A DNA stretch of 64,000 nucleotides from positions 1,321,491 to 1,385,490 of the forward strand of contig NZ_JACABA010000001.1 in NCBI RefSeq assembly GCF_013377015.1. The letters are read 5' to 3'. Shown here in pieces: positions 7,630 to 18,946 of this stretch; the stretch's first letter is position 1, and every line of letters starts with the position of its first letter. Made by a program: the position numbers and the translations under genes. The stretch comes from Rhodopseudomonas sp. GTDB lineage: Bacteria; Pseudomonadota; Alphaproteobacteria; Rhizobiales; Xanthobacteraceae. The notes under the pieces were generated by a model. It saw only the letters and a program-made list of their open reading frames with translations. It ran no database searches and was not told where the DNA came from.

Positions 7630-9384
7630 CTAGTTTCCCACTGCCGCCGCGCCGCGGGTGCGCGGATCGGGCGCGCCGAGCAGGCTGTCCGGCATCACCA
7701 CGATCGAATTCGCCGAGGTCTGGCCCATTGGTGCGACCACCTTGTGCCCCATCGCCTGCAGCGCCGCGACCGTCTCGGCACTGAACCCCTGCTCAATCCG
7801 CACTTCGTCCGGCAGCCATTGATGATGCAGCCGCGGCGCCGCTACCGCCGCGGCGATGTCCATCTGGTAGTCGAGCACGTTGACGACCACCTGCAGTACA
7901 GTGGAAATGATCCGGCTACCGCCCGGCGAGCCGGTCACCAGCACGACGCGGCCGTCCTTCAGCACGATGGTCGGCGCCATCGACGACAGCGGCCGCTTGC
8001 CCGGCCCCGGCAGATTGGCCTCGAAGCCGACCAGGCCGAACGCGTTGGCGGCGCCCGGCGCCGCGGTGAAATCGTCGAGCTCGTTGTTGAGCAGCACGCC
8101 GGTGCCGTCGGCGACCAGGCCGACTCCATAGGAAAAATTCAGCGTATAGGTGTTGCTGACGGCGTTACCTTCGGCGTCGACCACCGAAAAATGCGTGGTG
8201 TTCTGGCCCTCGCGTGGCGGCAGCGCCGGCAGCGCTTCGGTCCATGGCGTCGCGCGGTTGGGATCGATCCCGGCGCGCTGCTTGGCGGCGTAGTCCTTCG
8301 ACAACAATGCAGTCAGCGGCGCAGCGACGAAGGCCGGATCGCCGAGGTAGCGCGCGCGGTCGGCATAGCCGCGCTTCATCGCCTCGATCAACAGATGCAG
8401 CGAGGCGGCCGAACCCTGCGGGTTGTCGCGCAGCGCAAAGCCTTCGAGAATGTTCAGCGTCTCGATCAGAACGGTGCCGCCGGACGATGGCAGCGGCATC
8501 GCCACGATGTCGTAGCCGCGATAGAGACCATGCACGGGCGCGCGAACGATCGGCTGATAGGCTTTCAGATCGTCGACCGTCACGATCCCGCCGGCCGAGC
8601 GAATGCCGTCCGCCAGTTTGCGCGCGACGTCGCCCTGATAGAATCCGCGCGGCCCCTGTGCGGCGATTGCCGACAGCGTCGCGGCGAGATCGGCCTGCAC
8701 CAGCGCGTCACCACCTTGCAGCGAACTGCCGTCGGCGCGTGAGAAGATTTTCAGCGATGACGGCCAGCGCGCCAGCCGCTTGTGCCATTGCGGCATTGTG
8801 TCGGCATTGTCGTCGGCGACAATAAAGCCGTCGCGTGCCAGCGCGATGGCCGGCTGCAAGATCTCCGCCAGCGAAAATTTCCCGGAGCCGTATTTTTCCA
8901 ACGCCAGCGCCAGACCCGCGATGGTGCCGGGCACGCCGATGCCGAGCGCGGAGTCGCGCGATCGGGCGTTGTCGGGCTTGCCGTCGGGCCCGAGAAACAT
9001 GTCGCGCGTCGCCGCCATCGGCGCGGTCTCGCGATAGTCGATCGCCACGTCCTCGCCGCGCGCGGCGGCGTGAATCATCATGAAGCCACCGCCACCGAGA
9101 TTGCCCGCGCGCGGATAAGTGACGGCCATCGCAAAGCCCGTCGCGACTGCCGCATCGACCGCGTTGCCGCCGCGCGCGAGGATATCGGCCCCGACTCGCG
9201 CCGCGAGCTTCTCCTGCGCCACCACTATGCCGTGCCGCGCGGCCACTGCCGGCGCCGCGACTATCCGCGCGTCGGCGCCGCCACGGATGTCCTGCGCACC
9301 GACAATGCCGATTGCCGCGACCAGCACCGATGCGGCGAGCAGCGCCGTCACCGCTTTGCGACGTAAAAGCGTCATAACGACCAT
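7630..9384 (-). CDS. ggt: Gamma-glutamyltransferase (periplasmic)
   Basis: I choose ATG 9384, which has GGGA in front and gives a normal signal peptide (hydrophobic VTALLAASVLVAAIGIVGA); an ATG at 9411 is less well supported. The proenzyme has the family landmarks: GGNAVDAAVA, the Arg in YRETAP that binds the gamma-glutamyl carboxylate, the autoprocessing site GQNTTHFSV where Thr396 becomes the N-terminal nucleophile of the small subunit, and GSPGGSRI near the end. It hydrolyses or transfers gamma-glutamyl groups of glutathione in the periplasm, feeding Cys and Glu recycling. It stands alone and is divergent from the MFS gene. Confidence 0.92.
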   Translation of the reverse strand: MVVMTLLRRKAVTALLAASVLVAAIGIVGAQDIRGGADARIVAAPAVAARHGIVVAQEKLAARVGADILARGGNAVDAAVATGFAMAVTYPRAGNLGGGGFMMIHAAARGEDVAIDYRETAPMAATRDMFLGPDGKPDNARSRDSALGIGVPGTIAGLALALEKYGSGKFSLAEILQPAIALARDGFIVADDNADTMPQWHKRLARWPSSLKIFSRADGSSLQGGDALVQADLAATLSAIAAQGPRGFYQGDVARKLADGIRSAGGIVTVDDLKAYQPIVRAPVHGLYRGYDIVAMPLPSSGGTVLIETLNILEGFALRDNPQGSAASLHLLIEAMKRGYADRARYLGDPAFVAAPLTALLSKDYAAKQRAGIDPNRATPWTEALPALPPREGQNTTHFSVVDAEGNAVSNTYTLNFSYGVGLVADGTGVLLNNELDDFTAAPGAANAFGLVGFEANLPGPGKRPLSSMAPTIVLKDGRVVLVTGSPGGSRIISTVLQVVVNVLDYQMDIAAAVAAPRLHHQWLPDEVRIEQGFSAETVAALQAMGHKVVAPMGQTSANSIVVMPDSLLGAPDPRTRGAAAVGN

Positions 9385-9489
9385 CGAGATTCCCGGCAGT
9401 TGTCGCGGCATGCAGACTGCTTCGCCCGCCGGGATGCTATATGGCTTTCGATGCGATAGGCAAAACGCCTGCGGGCGAGGAACGAGAAC

Positions 9490-10905
9490 ATGGGGTCAAC
9501 GATCGCGGCCGACACAAATCGCGCCGCCATACCGACCACCTATCCGCCGCGCCGCGCCGTGGTCGGCTGGATCCTGTTCGACTGGGCGGCGCAGCCGTAT
9601 TTCACGCTGATCACGACCTTCATCTTCGCGCCGTATTTCGTCACCCACGTCGCGCCGGACCCGGCCACCGGACAATCGATCTGGGGTTTCGCCACAGCGG
9701 CTAGCGGAATTGTGATCGCATTGGCGTCGCCGGTGCTCGGCGCCATTGCCGACGCCAGCGGCCGGCGCAAGCCATGGATCGCCGCATTCGGCCTGATGCT
9801 GGTGATCGGCTCCTGCCTGATGTGGTTCGGCAAGCCAGGCGACACCGGCGCGATCCTGCCGCTGCTGATCGCCTTCGGCATCGCCACCATCGGCGTCGAA
9901 TTCGCCACCGTGTTCAACAACGCGATGATGCCGCATCTGGTGCCGCCGGACAAAATCGGCAGGCTCTCCGGCACCGGCTGGGCCACCGGCTACGTAGGCG
10001 GGATTCTGAGTCTCGTTCTGGTGCTTGGCTTTCTTGCCGCCAGTCCCGAGACCGGTCGTACGCTGTTCGGTCTCAAACCGCTGTTCGGGCTCGATCCGAT
10101 GTCGCATCAGGGCGACCGCATCACCGGGCCGCTGACCGCGATCTGGTTCGTGATCTTCGTGTTGCCGATGTTCGTGTTTACCCCGGATTTCCCGGCCAAG
10201 CTTGCGGCCGGCGCTGCGGTGCGCGAGGGGGTGCGCGAATTGCGCGAGACGCTGCGGGAACTGCCGCGACATCGCTCAATGGCGGCGTTCCTGCTCGCCA
10301 ACATGATCTACACCGACGGGCTGGTGTCGCTGTTCGCGTTCGGCGGCATTTATGCTGCCGGAACTTTCGGCTGGCAGACCATCCAGATCGGCAGCTTCGG
10401 TATCCTGCTGGCGATCGCCGCCACTTTCGGCGCATGGCTCGGCGGCAAGCTCGACGATGCGCTCGGGCCGAAGCGGGTGATCGCGGGAAGCATGCTGCTG
10501 CTGTTGGTCTCGATCATCGGCATCCTGCTGGTCGATCCCGGCCACATCCTGTTCATCGCGGTGCCCCCACCACGGCCGGGCGGCGCGTTGTTCGCCTCTC
10601 CCGCCGAGCGTGCCTATCTGCTGCTGGGATGTTTGATCGGCATCGCCGGCGGTCCGCTGCAGGCGGCATCGCGCACACTGCTGATCCACATGGCGCCGAA
10701 GGATCGTATCGCGCAGTATTTCGGGCTGTTCGCGTTGACCGGCAAGGTCACGTCGTTCATCGGGCCGCTGCTGATCGGCGTGATCACCGCGATCACCGCG
10801 AGCCAGAAGGCCGGCATGGCAGTGCTGGTGCTGTGGGGCATCGGCGGGCTCGTGTTGCTGGGGAGGGTGCGAGATCCCCAGGTTGAATCGATGACCCCAA
10901 CCTGA
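9490..10905 (+). CDS. MFS transporter, UMF1/Atg22-like
   Basis: A 471-residue polytopic membrane protein with about 12 hydrophobic segments. The N-terminal signature RRAVVGWILFDWAAQPYFTLITTFIFAPYF is diagnostic of the UMF1 branch of the major facilitator superfamily, the bacterial relatives of yeast Atg22. A long cytoplasmic loop (about 225-255, FPAKLAAGAAVREGVRELRE) separates the two halves. Atg22 exports amino acids from the vacuole; bacterial members are mostly uncharacterised, so the substrate is unknown. ATG 9490 is likely. Confidence 0.87.
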   Translation: MGSTIAADTNRAAIPTTYPPRRAVVGWILFDWAAQPYFTLITTFIFAPYFVTHVAPDPATGQSIWGFATAASGIVIALASPVLGAIADASGRRKPWIAAFGLMLVIGSCLMWFGKPGDTGAILPLLIAFGIATIGVEFATVFNNAMMPHLVPPDKIGRLSGTGWATGYVGGILSLVLVLGFLAASPETGRTLFGLKPLFGLDPMSHQGDRITGPLTAIWFVIFVLPMFVFTPDFPAKLAAGAAVREGVRELRETLRELPRHRSMAAFLLANMIYTDGLVSLFAFGGIYAAGTFGWQTIQIGSFGILLAIAATFGAWLGGKLDDALGPKRVIAGSMLLLLVSIIGILLVDPGHILFIAVPPPRPGGALFASPAERAYLLLGCLIGIAGGPLQAASRTLLIHMAPKDRIAQYFGLFALTGKVTSFIGPLLIGVITAITASQKAGMAVLVLWGIGGLVLLGRVRDPQVESMTPT

Positions 10906-11003
10906 TGGGTCGCCCCGCCGCGGGCAACTGTTCCGGACAATGTGACTTTGCGCACAGTCGATGAAATCCCCTGCTGCCTATAACGCGGCATCAGGGGGCT
11001 CAC

Positions 11004-11240
11004 ATGATGCTGACATTGGTCTTGGTTCTCGGCCTGCCGCTCGCGGCCTATTTCTATTTTCGCTATCGGCGCGACATGATCAGCGGGATCGGCCCGGTCG
11101 CGCACAGGTGTTCACGCTGCCACGAGGAGCTGCCGCGCTTCCGGATGCCGAAATCCATCAAGCAGGCACTGCTCGGCGGGTGGACCTGCAAGCGATGCGG
11201 ATCAACGATTGACCGGCACGGATTGGTCAACGAGAGCTGA
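11004..11240 (+). CDS. Small membrane-anchored zinc-ribbon protein, function unknown
   Basis: A 78-residue protein with one N-terminal hydrophobic helix ([18 protein letters not shown]), a basic stop-transfer stretch (RYRRDM), and two CxxC pairs: CSRC at about 42-45 and CKRC at about 63-66. This is the geometry of a small zinc ribbon facing the cytoplasm. ATG 11004 follows a strong AGGGGG ribosome site. Its stop TGA (11238-11240) directly abuts the stop of the convergent purH gene. I do not recognise a named family. The four well-placed cysteines and the ribosome site argue that it is real. Confidence 0.65.
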   Translation: MMLTLVLVLGLPLAAYFYFRYRRDMISGIGPVAHRCSRCHEELPRFRMPKSIKQALLGGWTCKRCGSTIDRHGLVNES

Positions 11241-12833
11241 TCAGTGCCGGAAATGCCGGGCGCCGGTGAACACCATGGCGATGCCGGCGTCGTCGGCAGC
11301 CTTGATCACCTCGTCGTCGCGCACCGAACCACCGGGCTGGATCACCGCGGTGGCGCCGGCCTCGATGCAGGCCAGCATGCCGTCGGCGAACGGAAAGAAC
11401 GCATCCGACGCCACCACCGAACCCTTGGTCATCGGCACCGCCAGCTTCAGTTCGGCCGCCGCATCCTGCGCCTTGCGCGCCGCGATCCGCGCCGAATCGA
11501 CCCTGCTCATCTGCCCCGCGCCGATGCCGACGGTGGCGAGATCCTTGGCGTAGATGATGGTGTTGGATTTCACGTGCTTGGCGACGCGGAACGCGAATTT
11601 CAGATCGCGCAGCTCGGCCTCGGTCGGCTGCCGCCGGGTGACGACCTTCAGCGCCATGTCGTCGACCACGGCATTGTCGCGGCCCTGCACCAGCAAGCCG
11701 CCGGCGACGGTCTTGTAGGTCAGGCCCGCCGCGCGCGGGTCCGGCAGGCTCCCGGCCAGCAACAGCCGCAGATTTTTCTTTGCGGCCACGATGGCGATCG
11801 CCTCCTCGGTCGCGTCGGGCGCGATGATGACTTCGGTGAAGATCTCGGTGATGGCACGCGCGGCCTCGGCGTCGAGCGTCTTGTTCAGCGCCACGATCCC
11901 GCCGAATGCGGAGGTCGAGTCGCAGGCCAGCGCCTTGCGGTAGGCGTCGAGCAGGCTAGCGCCCTCGGCGACACCGCAGGGATTGGCATGCTTGACGATG
12001 ACGCAGGCCGCGGTGCGCGCGGCGTCGAATTCGCCGATGCATTCATAAGCCGCGTCGGTGTCGTTGATGTTGTTGTAAGATAATTCCTTGCCCTGCACCT
12101 GCCGCGCGGTGGCGACGCCGGGGCGCTTCTCGGGCGTGCGATAGAACGCCGCGCTCTGATGCGGGTTCTCGCCGTAGCGCAGGCTCTGGATCAGCCGGCC
12201 GCCGATGGCGCGGAAATCCGGCGCTTCGGTCTTCAGCTGCAGCGCGAACCAGTTCGAGATCGCCGCGTCATAAGCCGCGGTGCGGGCATAGGCCTTGGCG
12301 GCCAGCCGCTTGCGCAACGTCAGCGTGGTTGCGCCAGCGTTGGCGGCGAGTTCGTCGAGCACGGCGGAATAGTCCGACGCCTCGACCACCACCGCGACGT
12401 CGTCATGGTTCTTCGCCGCGGCCCGGATCATCGCGGGCCCGCCGATGTCGATGTTCTCGACGCAATCCTCGTAGCCGGCGCCCTTGTCGACGGTTTCCTC
12501 GAACGGATAGAGATTGACCACCAGCAGATCTATCGGCGCGATGCCGTGATCCTTCATCGCTTTCGCATGTTCGGCGTTGCCGCGGATCGCCAGCAAGCCA
12601 CCATGCACCTTCGGGTGCAGGGTCTTGACCCGCCCATCCATCATTTCCGGGAAACCGGTGAGATCGGAGACGTCCTTGACCGCGAGCCCGGCCGCCGCGA
12701 TCGCCTTGGCGGTGCCGCCGGTCGAGACCAGCTCGACGCCGTGGCCGACCAGCGCGCGGGCGAAGTCGATCAGGCCCGATTTATCGGAAACGGACAATAG
12801 AGCGCGGGTCACGCGGCGCGGATGATCGGTCAT
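11241..12833 (-). CDS. purH: Bifunctional AICAR formyltransferase / IMP cyclohydrolase
   Basis: A 530-residue enzyme performing the last two steps of purine synthesis: formylation of AICAR with 10-formyl-THF and ring closure to IMP. The N-terminal MGS-like cyclohydrolase domain reads [18 protein letters not shown] and [13 protein letters not shown], with [14 protein letters not shown]. The transformylase domain has [24 protein letters not shown] and the C-terminal [10 protein letters not shown] plus [10 protein letters not shown]...[13 protein letters not shown], all canonical. I trim the longer frame to ATG 12833, which gives the family N-terminus [18 protein letters not shown]. The heparinase-like gene lies just upstream on the same strand. 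Confidence 0.97.
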   Translation of the reverse strand: MTDHPRRVTRALLSVSDKSGLIDFARALVGHGVELVSTGGTAKAIAAAGLAVKDVSDLTGFPEMMDGRVKTLHPKVHGGLLAIRGNAEHAKAMKDHGIAPIDLLVVNLYPFEETVDKGAGYEDCVENIDIGGPAMIRAAAKNHDDVAVVVEASDYSAVLDELAANAGATTLTLRKRLAAKAYARTAAYDAAISNWFALQLKTEAPDFRAIGGRLIQSLRYGENPHQSAAFYRTPEKRPGVATARQVQGKELSYNNINDTDAAYECIGEFDAARTAACVIVKHANPCGVAEGASLLDAYRKALACDSTSAFGGIVALNKTLDAEAARAITEIFTEVIIAPDATEEAIAIVAAKKNLRLLLAGSLPDPRAAGLTYKTVAGGLLVQGRDNAVVDDMALKVVTRRQPTEAELRDLKFAFRVAKHVKSNTIIYAKDLATVGIGAGQMSRVDSARIAARKAQDAAAELKLAVPMTKGSVVASDAFFPFADGMLACIEAGATAVIQPGGSVRDDEVIKAADDAGIAMVFTGARHFRH

Positions 12834-12930
12834 GGAGGGTCGGTCCTTCGGTAGAAGGACGCCGCCGTAGCACGGTTTGTCGGGACATGAAACCGGGCCG
12901 ATCGGCGGTCCCGGCCTGGCCACAGCCAGC

Positions 12931-14730
12931 CTACAGCGGCAATTCCGGTTCGCGGCGGGCGTTGCGGCGGGCAGTGGTCGCGGAGGCCGAGGCGCTGGAG
13001 CGGACGAAGCTCCAGCGGACGCTGGAGGCCTGCGTCGCATTCTGCCGGATCACGATCTGGGCGGTGCGGCGCGGACCGTCGTTTCCGGCCAGGAACACGC
13101 TGTCCTCGAGATCGACCTTGTCGTCGAGCGCCTCGAAGGTCCAGACGTCGCGGTTCGGCAGCACCAACATGACGCCGCGGGCATCGCTGAGCCGGCTGGC
13201 CTTGACCGAAGGGTGCAGATGAAACCGCACCGCATAGTCGGTGTTCGCGCCCTTGATCTTGGCGCCGGGCGCCGGCGACAGCGTGTCCTCACCGTCCAGC
13301 CTGCTGCCGTCATGCGCCACCATCAGCACCCGGTGATGCACCACGCCGAAACGGTCGAGATAGCCGTCATGCGAGGTCGTCAGCAGCACGCCGTTGGTCA
13401 CGATTTCGCGGAAATTCTCCACATTGACCGGGCCGCTGACCACCGGCGCGCCCTGCAGGAACCGCTTCATCGCCGAGCGTTCGACGAACTGGCACGACGA
13501 GGTGTCGTGATAGGTGACGGTCGAGTGCGCCGCCGTGCCGCGCGCGAACACCCGCCAGTTGTCGCGGCCGGTCGTCGGCATGCCGCAATTGACCACGATC
13601 CGGCTGAGGCCCGAGGACAGTTCGAACGACAGGCAGCCGGCATGGGCGTCGTGGCTGAGATTCGGCGGCGGCGGCGCGCCGGTATCGACGATCACCATCA
13701 TGTTGCCGGCGTCGATGCGCTGGTAACCGGTGTGCGGCATGCTCGACATCGGACTGCCATGGGTGTCGTCATAGGCCAGCAGCGTCGCCAGCAGGTCGGA
13801 CGGTGCGCTGCTCATGCCGTTGAACAGCGCGAAACTGCCGTCGCCGTGGCGGAAGAACCGCAGCATCGGCATCATCCGGTCGATCGCATTGAGCAACGCC
13901 GGCGGCGGCGCGATATTGCGCGCCGCAAAGGTCTGCCGCAGCGGCAACAGGTCGATCATCAATTCGATCAGCGCGCCGGGATTGCGCGAGATGTGGCCGC
14001 CGTCCGGCAGGATCTGGCGCGCCAACTCGTCCGACAACTTGCGGGTCGCGGTGCGGATATGGCGGGCCTGGTTGGCGAGGCAGAGCGAGGCGTAGCACAG
14101 CGCGATCAGCACCTGCAGCCGCGGCACGCCGTCCGGAATGTCCAGCATGGTGTAGCGCAGATAGCGAATCTCGCGGGTCAGCCCGCGCAGATAGCGGCGA
14201 TAGAACTTGCCGTCGGTATCGCTGAGCACCAGGGGCGCCTGCGACAACAGCGAGATTACCCGGCGCGCCAGCACGTCCGGGCGCCGGCCGACCGGCCGAT
14301 TCCGCGCCTGGTTGGAAATCCAGTCATCGACCAGCGAGCGGGCATTGGCGCGGGTGATCGCAGTATCAGCCGCACGCAGATGCCGCAGCCAGCCGAACCC
14401 GAGCAGCGATATTTCCCAATCCTCCGACGGCGGCTCGAGATCGAAGATCGAGCGGCCATGGCAGGTCACGATCTTGCCGGCGAACACGAAGCGGCCGGCA
14501 TAGATTTCGGCGGCGCGGGTGGCATCGGCGGTGCGCAGATCGTGCGGCGCGATGATCAGCCGGTCGGTGCGGCCCGGCCACAACCGAGACAGCGACACCG
14601 AACTGCTCGACGCGCGCGCCATCACGTTCCGCGCGAAGCGGCCCATGACGAGCGACGAGATGCGTCTGCGATAAGCGACCGACACGCGCGCTAGTGCCCC
14701 GGATCCAAAGTTCGCGTCACGTTGCGGCAC
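12931..14730 (-). CDS. Heparinase II/III family protein
   Basis: A 599-residue protein with a helical alpha/alpha-toroid N-terminal half and a beta-rich C-terminal half typical of the heparinase II/III-like lyase family. Recognisable blocks include [25 protein letters not shown], the toroid segment with [53 protein letters not shown] with a central His, and [19 protein letters not shown]. It has no obvious signal peptide from ATG 14730, so it may be cytosolic. In alphaproteobacteria this gene usually sits between rsmB and purH, as here. The substrate, probably a uronic-acid polysaccharide or oligosaccharide, is not known. Confidence 0.85.
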   Translation of the reverse strand: MPQRDANFGSGALARVSVAYRRRISSLVMGRFARNVMARASSSSVSLSRLWPGRTDRLIIAPHDLRTADATRAAEIYAGRFVFAGKIVTCHGRSIFDLEPPSEDWEISLLGFGWLRHLRAADTAITRANARSLVDDWISNQARNRPVGRRPDVLARRVISLLSQAPLVLSDTDGKFYRRYLRGLTREIRYLRYTMLDIPDGVPRLQVLIALCYASLCLANQARHIRTATRKLSDELARQILPDGGHISRNPGALIELMIDLLPLRQTFAARNIAPPPALLNAIDRMMPMLRFFRHGDGSFALFNGMSSAPSDLLATLLAYDDTHGSPMSSMPHTGYQRIDAGNMMVIVDTGAPPPPNLSHDAHAGCLSFELSSGLSRIVVNCGMPTTGRDNWRVFARGTAAHSTVTYHDTSSCQFVERSAMKRFLQGAPVVSGPVNVENFREIVTNGVLLTTSHDGYLDRFGVVHHRVLMVAHDGSRLDGEDTLSPAPGAKIKGANTDYAVRFHLHPSVKASRLSDARGVMLVLPNRDVWTFEALDDKVDLEDSVFLAGNDGPRRTAQIVIRQNATQASSVRWSFVRSSASASATTARRNARREPELPL

Positions 14731-15027
14731 CCTCTGTTGCGAACTTCAGATTCAAAAGGACGTTCGACACCTTCTTGACCCGGTCCGTTTCGACTCAAAA
14801 GTTCATCTGGCGTCCCCGACGACGAAGGGACGCCTTGAATCAAAGCAAACCTCAATTTACCGAAAATTCGTTGCAATTCCTTTTAGTCCGGAAATTCGGC
14901 TGGCACACCCCGTCGATTGCGATCCATGCAAGATCGAGAACTGGTTCCGACCGGTGTCGGACATAGGGCAGCGCGCCCCTGGCTTGAATCGCCATCGCCC
15001 CCGCCAGACCGAAGTATTTAAATTATT
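14731..15027. other. Intergenic region with an 8-bp inverted repeat
   Basis: There is no convincing gene. A perfect inverted repeat GGCGTCCC (14809-14816) / GGGACGCC (14827-14834) would form a hairpin in the heparinase-gene leader on the minus strand; it has no T-run, so it is not an obvious terminator. The rest is AT-richer than the genes and probably holds the heparinase promoter. Confidence 0.5.
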
Positions 15028-16383
15028 TTACAATGACTTAACAAGCCTTGCGGCGAAAAACCCATCGAGCCCGCCGAGCCGCGGGTCAGGATGCGGCAGG
15101 TGGCACGGCAGCGTGCGCAGATCGCCGTCGGGGGTCACGATGTCGGCGAGGCCGGCAACTTCGGCGGCGTCGATCGGGACCCGTTTGACGCCGGATTCCG
15201 CCGCCAGCAGCGCAGTGATGGCGTGTTCGCCCTCCTCCGGTTCCAGCGAGCAGGTACAATAGACCAGGGTTCCGCCCGGCTTCAGCAGCGTCACCGCCTT
15301 CCGCAGCAGCCGCTGCTGCAGCGCCGTCAACGCGCCGATATCGTCCTCGTGCTTGAGCCACGCCACATCCGGATGACGCCTGATGGTGCCGGTCGAAGAA
15401 CAGGGTGCATCGACCAACACGCCGTCGAAACCGGCGTCGCTGCACTCGCCCTGCCACTCGGTGGCATCGGCGACCGCGGTCTTCACTTCGAGCGACAGCC
15501 GCGCGAGATTGTCCTGCAACCGCGCCACTCGCGCGGGCGAGCGGTCGATCGCGGTGACCTGAGCGCCGGCCTGTGCCAGCTGGGCGGTCTTGCCGCCTGG
15601 CGCGGCGCAGAGATCGGCGATGGTCTTGCCCCGAAGTTCGCCAAACAGCCGCGCCGGCAATGCCGCCGCGGCGTCCTGCACCCACCACTGGCCGTCGCCG
15701 AAACCCGGCAGCATCTTGATCGAGCCTTGCAGCAAGGTGCGCACGGTTCCCGTCGGCAACACTTCGCCATGCAGCCGCGTCGCCCACGCCTCGGCATCCG
15801 ACTTCACGGTCAGATCCAGCGACGGCTCGTAGCTGATCGCCAGCGCGATCGCGCGTGCGGTGGTCTCGCCGTAATGCGCGATCCAGCGCGCCATCAGCCA
15901 CGGCGGCACGTCGAGCGTCTGGGCTTGCACTTCGTCGATCAGCGGCTGGCCTTCGCGCGCGCAGCGGCGCAGCACCGCGTTGACGAGGCCGGCATATTTG
16001 GCGGCGCGCCGGTCTGATTGTACCAGCCGGACCGACAGGTCGACCGCGGCATGATCGGGAACTTCCATCCACAGAATTTGCGCGGCGCCGATCAACAGTG
16101 CGCTTTGCGCCCGCGGCGCGTCGGTCGGAATGCCGCGATCGAGCAGCCGCGACAGCACATGGCCGAGCGTGCCCAGCCGCCGCAGGATGGTGGCGACCAG
16201 CCGACGCATCAAGGCGCGGTCGCGATCCGACAGCGTTTTCAGTCCTGGATGCGCGCCCGAGCCTTCAAGCTGCTCGTCCAGCGTCCGGTGCTTCTGCAGG
16301 ACGCCGTCAAGAATATCGGCGGCGATCCGGCGCGCGGCGAGGCCGGGCACCTCAGTAGGCAAGGCGAATCTTGGAGCTGGCAT
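15028..16383 (-). CDS. rsmB: 16S rRNA (cytosine(967)-C(5))-methyltransferase
   Basis: A 451-residue protein. The N-terminal NusB-like RNA-binding domain (about 1-150) is clear (RRIAADILDGVLQKHRTLDEQ, YAGLVNAVLRR). The SAM-dependent methyltransferase domain follows: DLCAAPGGKTAQLAQAG for SAM binding, VLVDAPCSSTGTIRRHPDV with the first catalytic Cys (PCSSTG), and LVYCTCSLEPEEGE with the second (TCS). It methylates C967 of 16S rRNA during small-subunit assembly. ATG 16383 fits the family N-terminus. Together with the heparinase-like gene and purH downstream it forms a gene order common in alphaproteobacteria. Confidence 0.94.
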   Translation of the reverse strand: MPAPRFALPTEVPGLAARRIAADILDGVLQKHRTLDEQLEGSGAHPGLKTLSDRDRALMRRLVATILRRLGTLGHVLSRLLDRGIPTDAPRAQSALLIGAAQILWMEVPDHAAVDLSVRLVQSDRRAAKYAGLVNAVLRRCAREGQPLIDEVQAQTLDVPPWLMARWIAHYGETTARAIALAISYEPSLDLTVKSDAEAWATRLHGEVLPTGTVRTLLQGSIKMLPGFGDGQWWVQDAAAALPARLFGELRGKTIADLCAAPGGKTAQLAQAGAQVTAIDRSPARVARLQDNLARLSLEVKTAVADATEWQGECSDAGFDGVLVDAPCSSTGTIRRHPDVAWLKHEDDIGALTALQQRLLRKAVTLLKPGGTLVYCTCSLEPEEGEHAITALLAAESGVKRVPIDAAEVAGLADIVTPDGDLRTLPCHLPHPDPRLGGLDGFFAARLVKSL

Positions 16384-16569
16384 GACGTGAGAGTATCACA
16401 ACTGAAAGGATGATGGTTGGCTCGCGCCATTCGTCGCGACATCGGCATTGGTGACATGCGAATATGCCAAATGTAAGAAACGCTCATTTCGCTCCATGCT
16501 CTCGTAGTCCTCGCATGCGTGCGACAAATCGAATCGGCCGTGGCCGATCTCGCGACCGGAAATTCGACG

Positions 16570-16788
16570 ATGAAGCATGATCCGCCGCCGCTCCCGACCG
16601 CTGCGCCCGAACCCGCGCGCAAGCCACTGCCTGAAGCCGCCAAGCGTGCGCTCGCCGAGGCCGAGGCGCGCCGCGCCGAAGCGGCCAAGCATACAGCCGC
16701 GCGCGAGAAGGAATTCCAGGGTCCGAAAGGGCCGGAGCCGACCCGCTATGGCGACTGGGAAACCAAGGGAATCGCCTCGGACTTCTGA
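16570..16788 (+). CDS. DUF1674 / SDHAF4-like succinate dehydrogenase assembly protein
   Basis: A 72-residue protein from ATG 16570 (a GTG at 16519 would add 17 residues). The Ala/Glu/Lys-rich helix (KPLPEAAKRALAEAEARRAEAAK) is followed by the invariant C-terminal signature GPEPTRYGDWETKGIASDF, the hallmark of DUF1674. Eukaryotic and bacterial members (SDHAF4) bind flavinylated SdhA and protect it until it joins the complex. The sdh genes are not in this window. It is divergent from rsmB. Family assignment is firm; the assembly role is from homologues. Confidence 0.88.
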   Translation: MKHDPPPLPTAAPEPARKPLPEAAKRALAEAEARRAEAAKHTAAREKEFQGPKGPEPTRYGDWETKGIASDF

Positions 16789-16876
16789 CGGCCACGACGG
16801 CGATCAAAATCGTCAGATACAATCTGAAGTTGTGCATTGACTTGCGCGACACCGCGACTCAGTTTATCATAGGAAT

Positions 16877-17464
16877 ATGTACCCATATTCCAGAACAAAT
16901 GCGGCACGGGCGCAGCCATGGCGCAGCCGGTTATCGGCGGCGCTGCCTTGGGTATTCGTGCTTGGGATGGCGGCAGGAACCATGCTGCCGGCACGGCATT
17001 GGCCACATTGGCCGGGCTCGTTGACCGACGCGTCGCAGCCGTCCTCGCGATCCGCCGGCAATGACAGCGACGCGGTCTGGCGCCGCGCCGGCAATCCGAG
17101 CGTGCGGCATCCAGTCGACGTTCTACGCACGATCGATGGCGATACGTTCGAGGCGCGGGTGCATCTGTGGCCCGGCCTCGACATGATCACGCGGGTGCGG
17201 TTGCGCGGCATCGACGCGCCGGAATTGAAAGCGCAATGCGCGCGGGAATTGCAGATGGCGGAAGCCGCGAGCGACGCGCTGCGCGGCCTGCTGCGGCAAG
17301 GCGAGGTGACGATCTACAATATCGGTCCGGACAAGTATCAGGGCCGCGTCGTCGCCGACGCCGCCACCCGGCAGACCCCGAACGTCTCCGCCGCGCTGCT
17401 CAGCGGCGGCTTCGCCCGCGCCTATGACGGCGGCCACCGCAACGGTTGGTGCACGGTACGGTAA
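16877..17464 (+). CDS. Thermonuclease (SNase-like) family protein, membrane-anchored or secreted
   Basis: A 195-residue protein with an N-terminal hydrophobic segment (about 20-38, AALPWVFVLGMAAGTML) that can act as signal anchor. The SNase-like OB-fold domain spans about 78-193. It has VLRTIDGDTFEARV with the metal-binding Asp, RVRLRGIDAPELKAQC with the catalytic Arg and Asp, a Glu in ARELQMAEA, and DKYQGRVVADA with the second catalytic Arg region. The family cleaves DNA or RNA with calcium. Many alphaproteobacteria carry several such genes of unknown role. A final Cys near the C-terminus may pair with the one after APELKAQ. Confidence 0.85.
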   Translation: MYPYSRTNAARAQPWRSRLSAALPWVFVLGMAAGTMLPARHWPHWPGSLTDASQPSSRSAGNDSDAVWRRAGNPSVRHPVDVLRTIDGDTFEARVHLWPGLDMITRVRLRGIDAPELKAQCARELQMAEAASDALRGLLRQGEVTIYNIGPDKYQGRVVADAATRQTPNVSAALLSGGFARAYDGGHRNGWCTVR

Positions 17465-17504
17465 GCGCGCGTCGGCCGTGGCTTGCGCAGCCGCACCCGC
17501 AGGC

Positions 17505-18890
<1,386 letters not shown>

Positions 18891-18946
18891 TCAAACTTCG
18901 TGCCGACGGGCACGCGTTTAATCATGTCCGGCATCATCAATTTCGC

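Noticed and set aside
12877..14694. A 605-codon plus-strand frame opposite the heparinase-like gene
   Set aside because: Composition is low-complexity (Arg/His/Gln/Ala) and the opposite strand encodes a protein with recognisable heparinase blocks.
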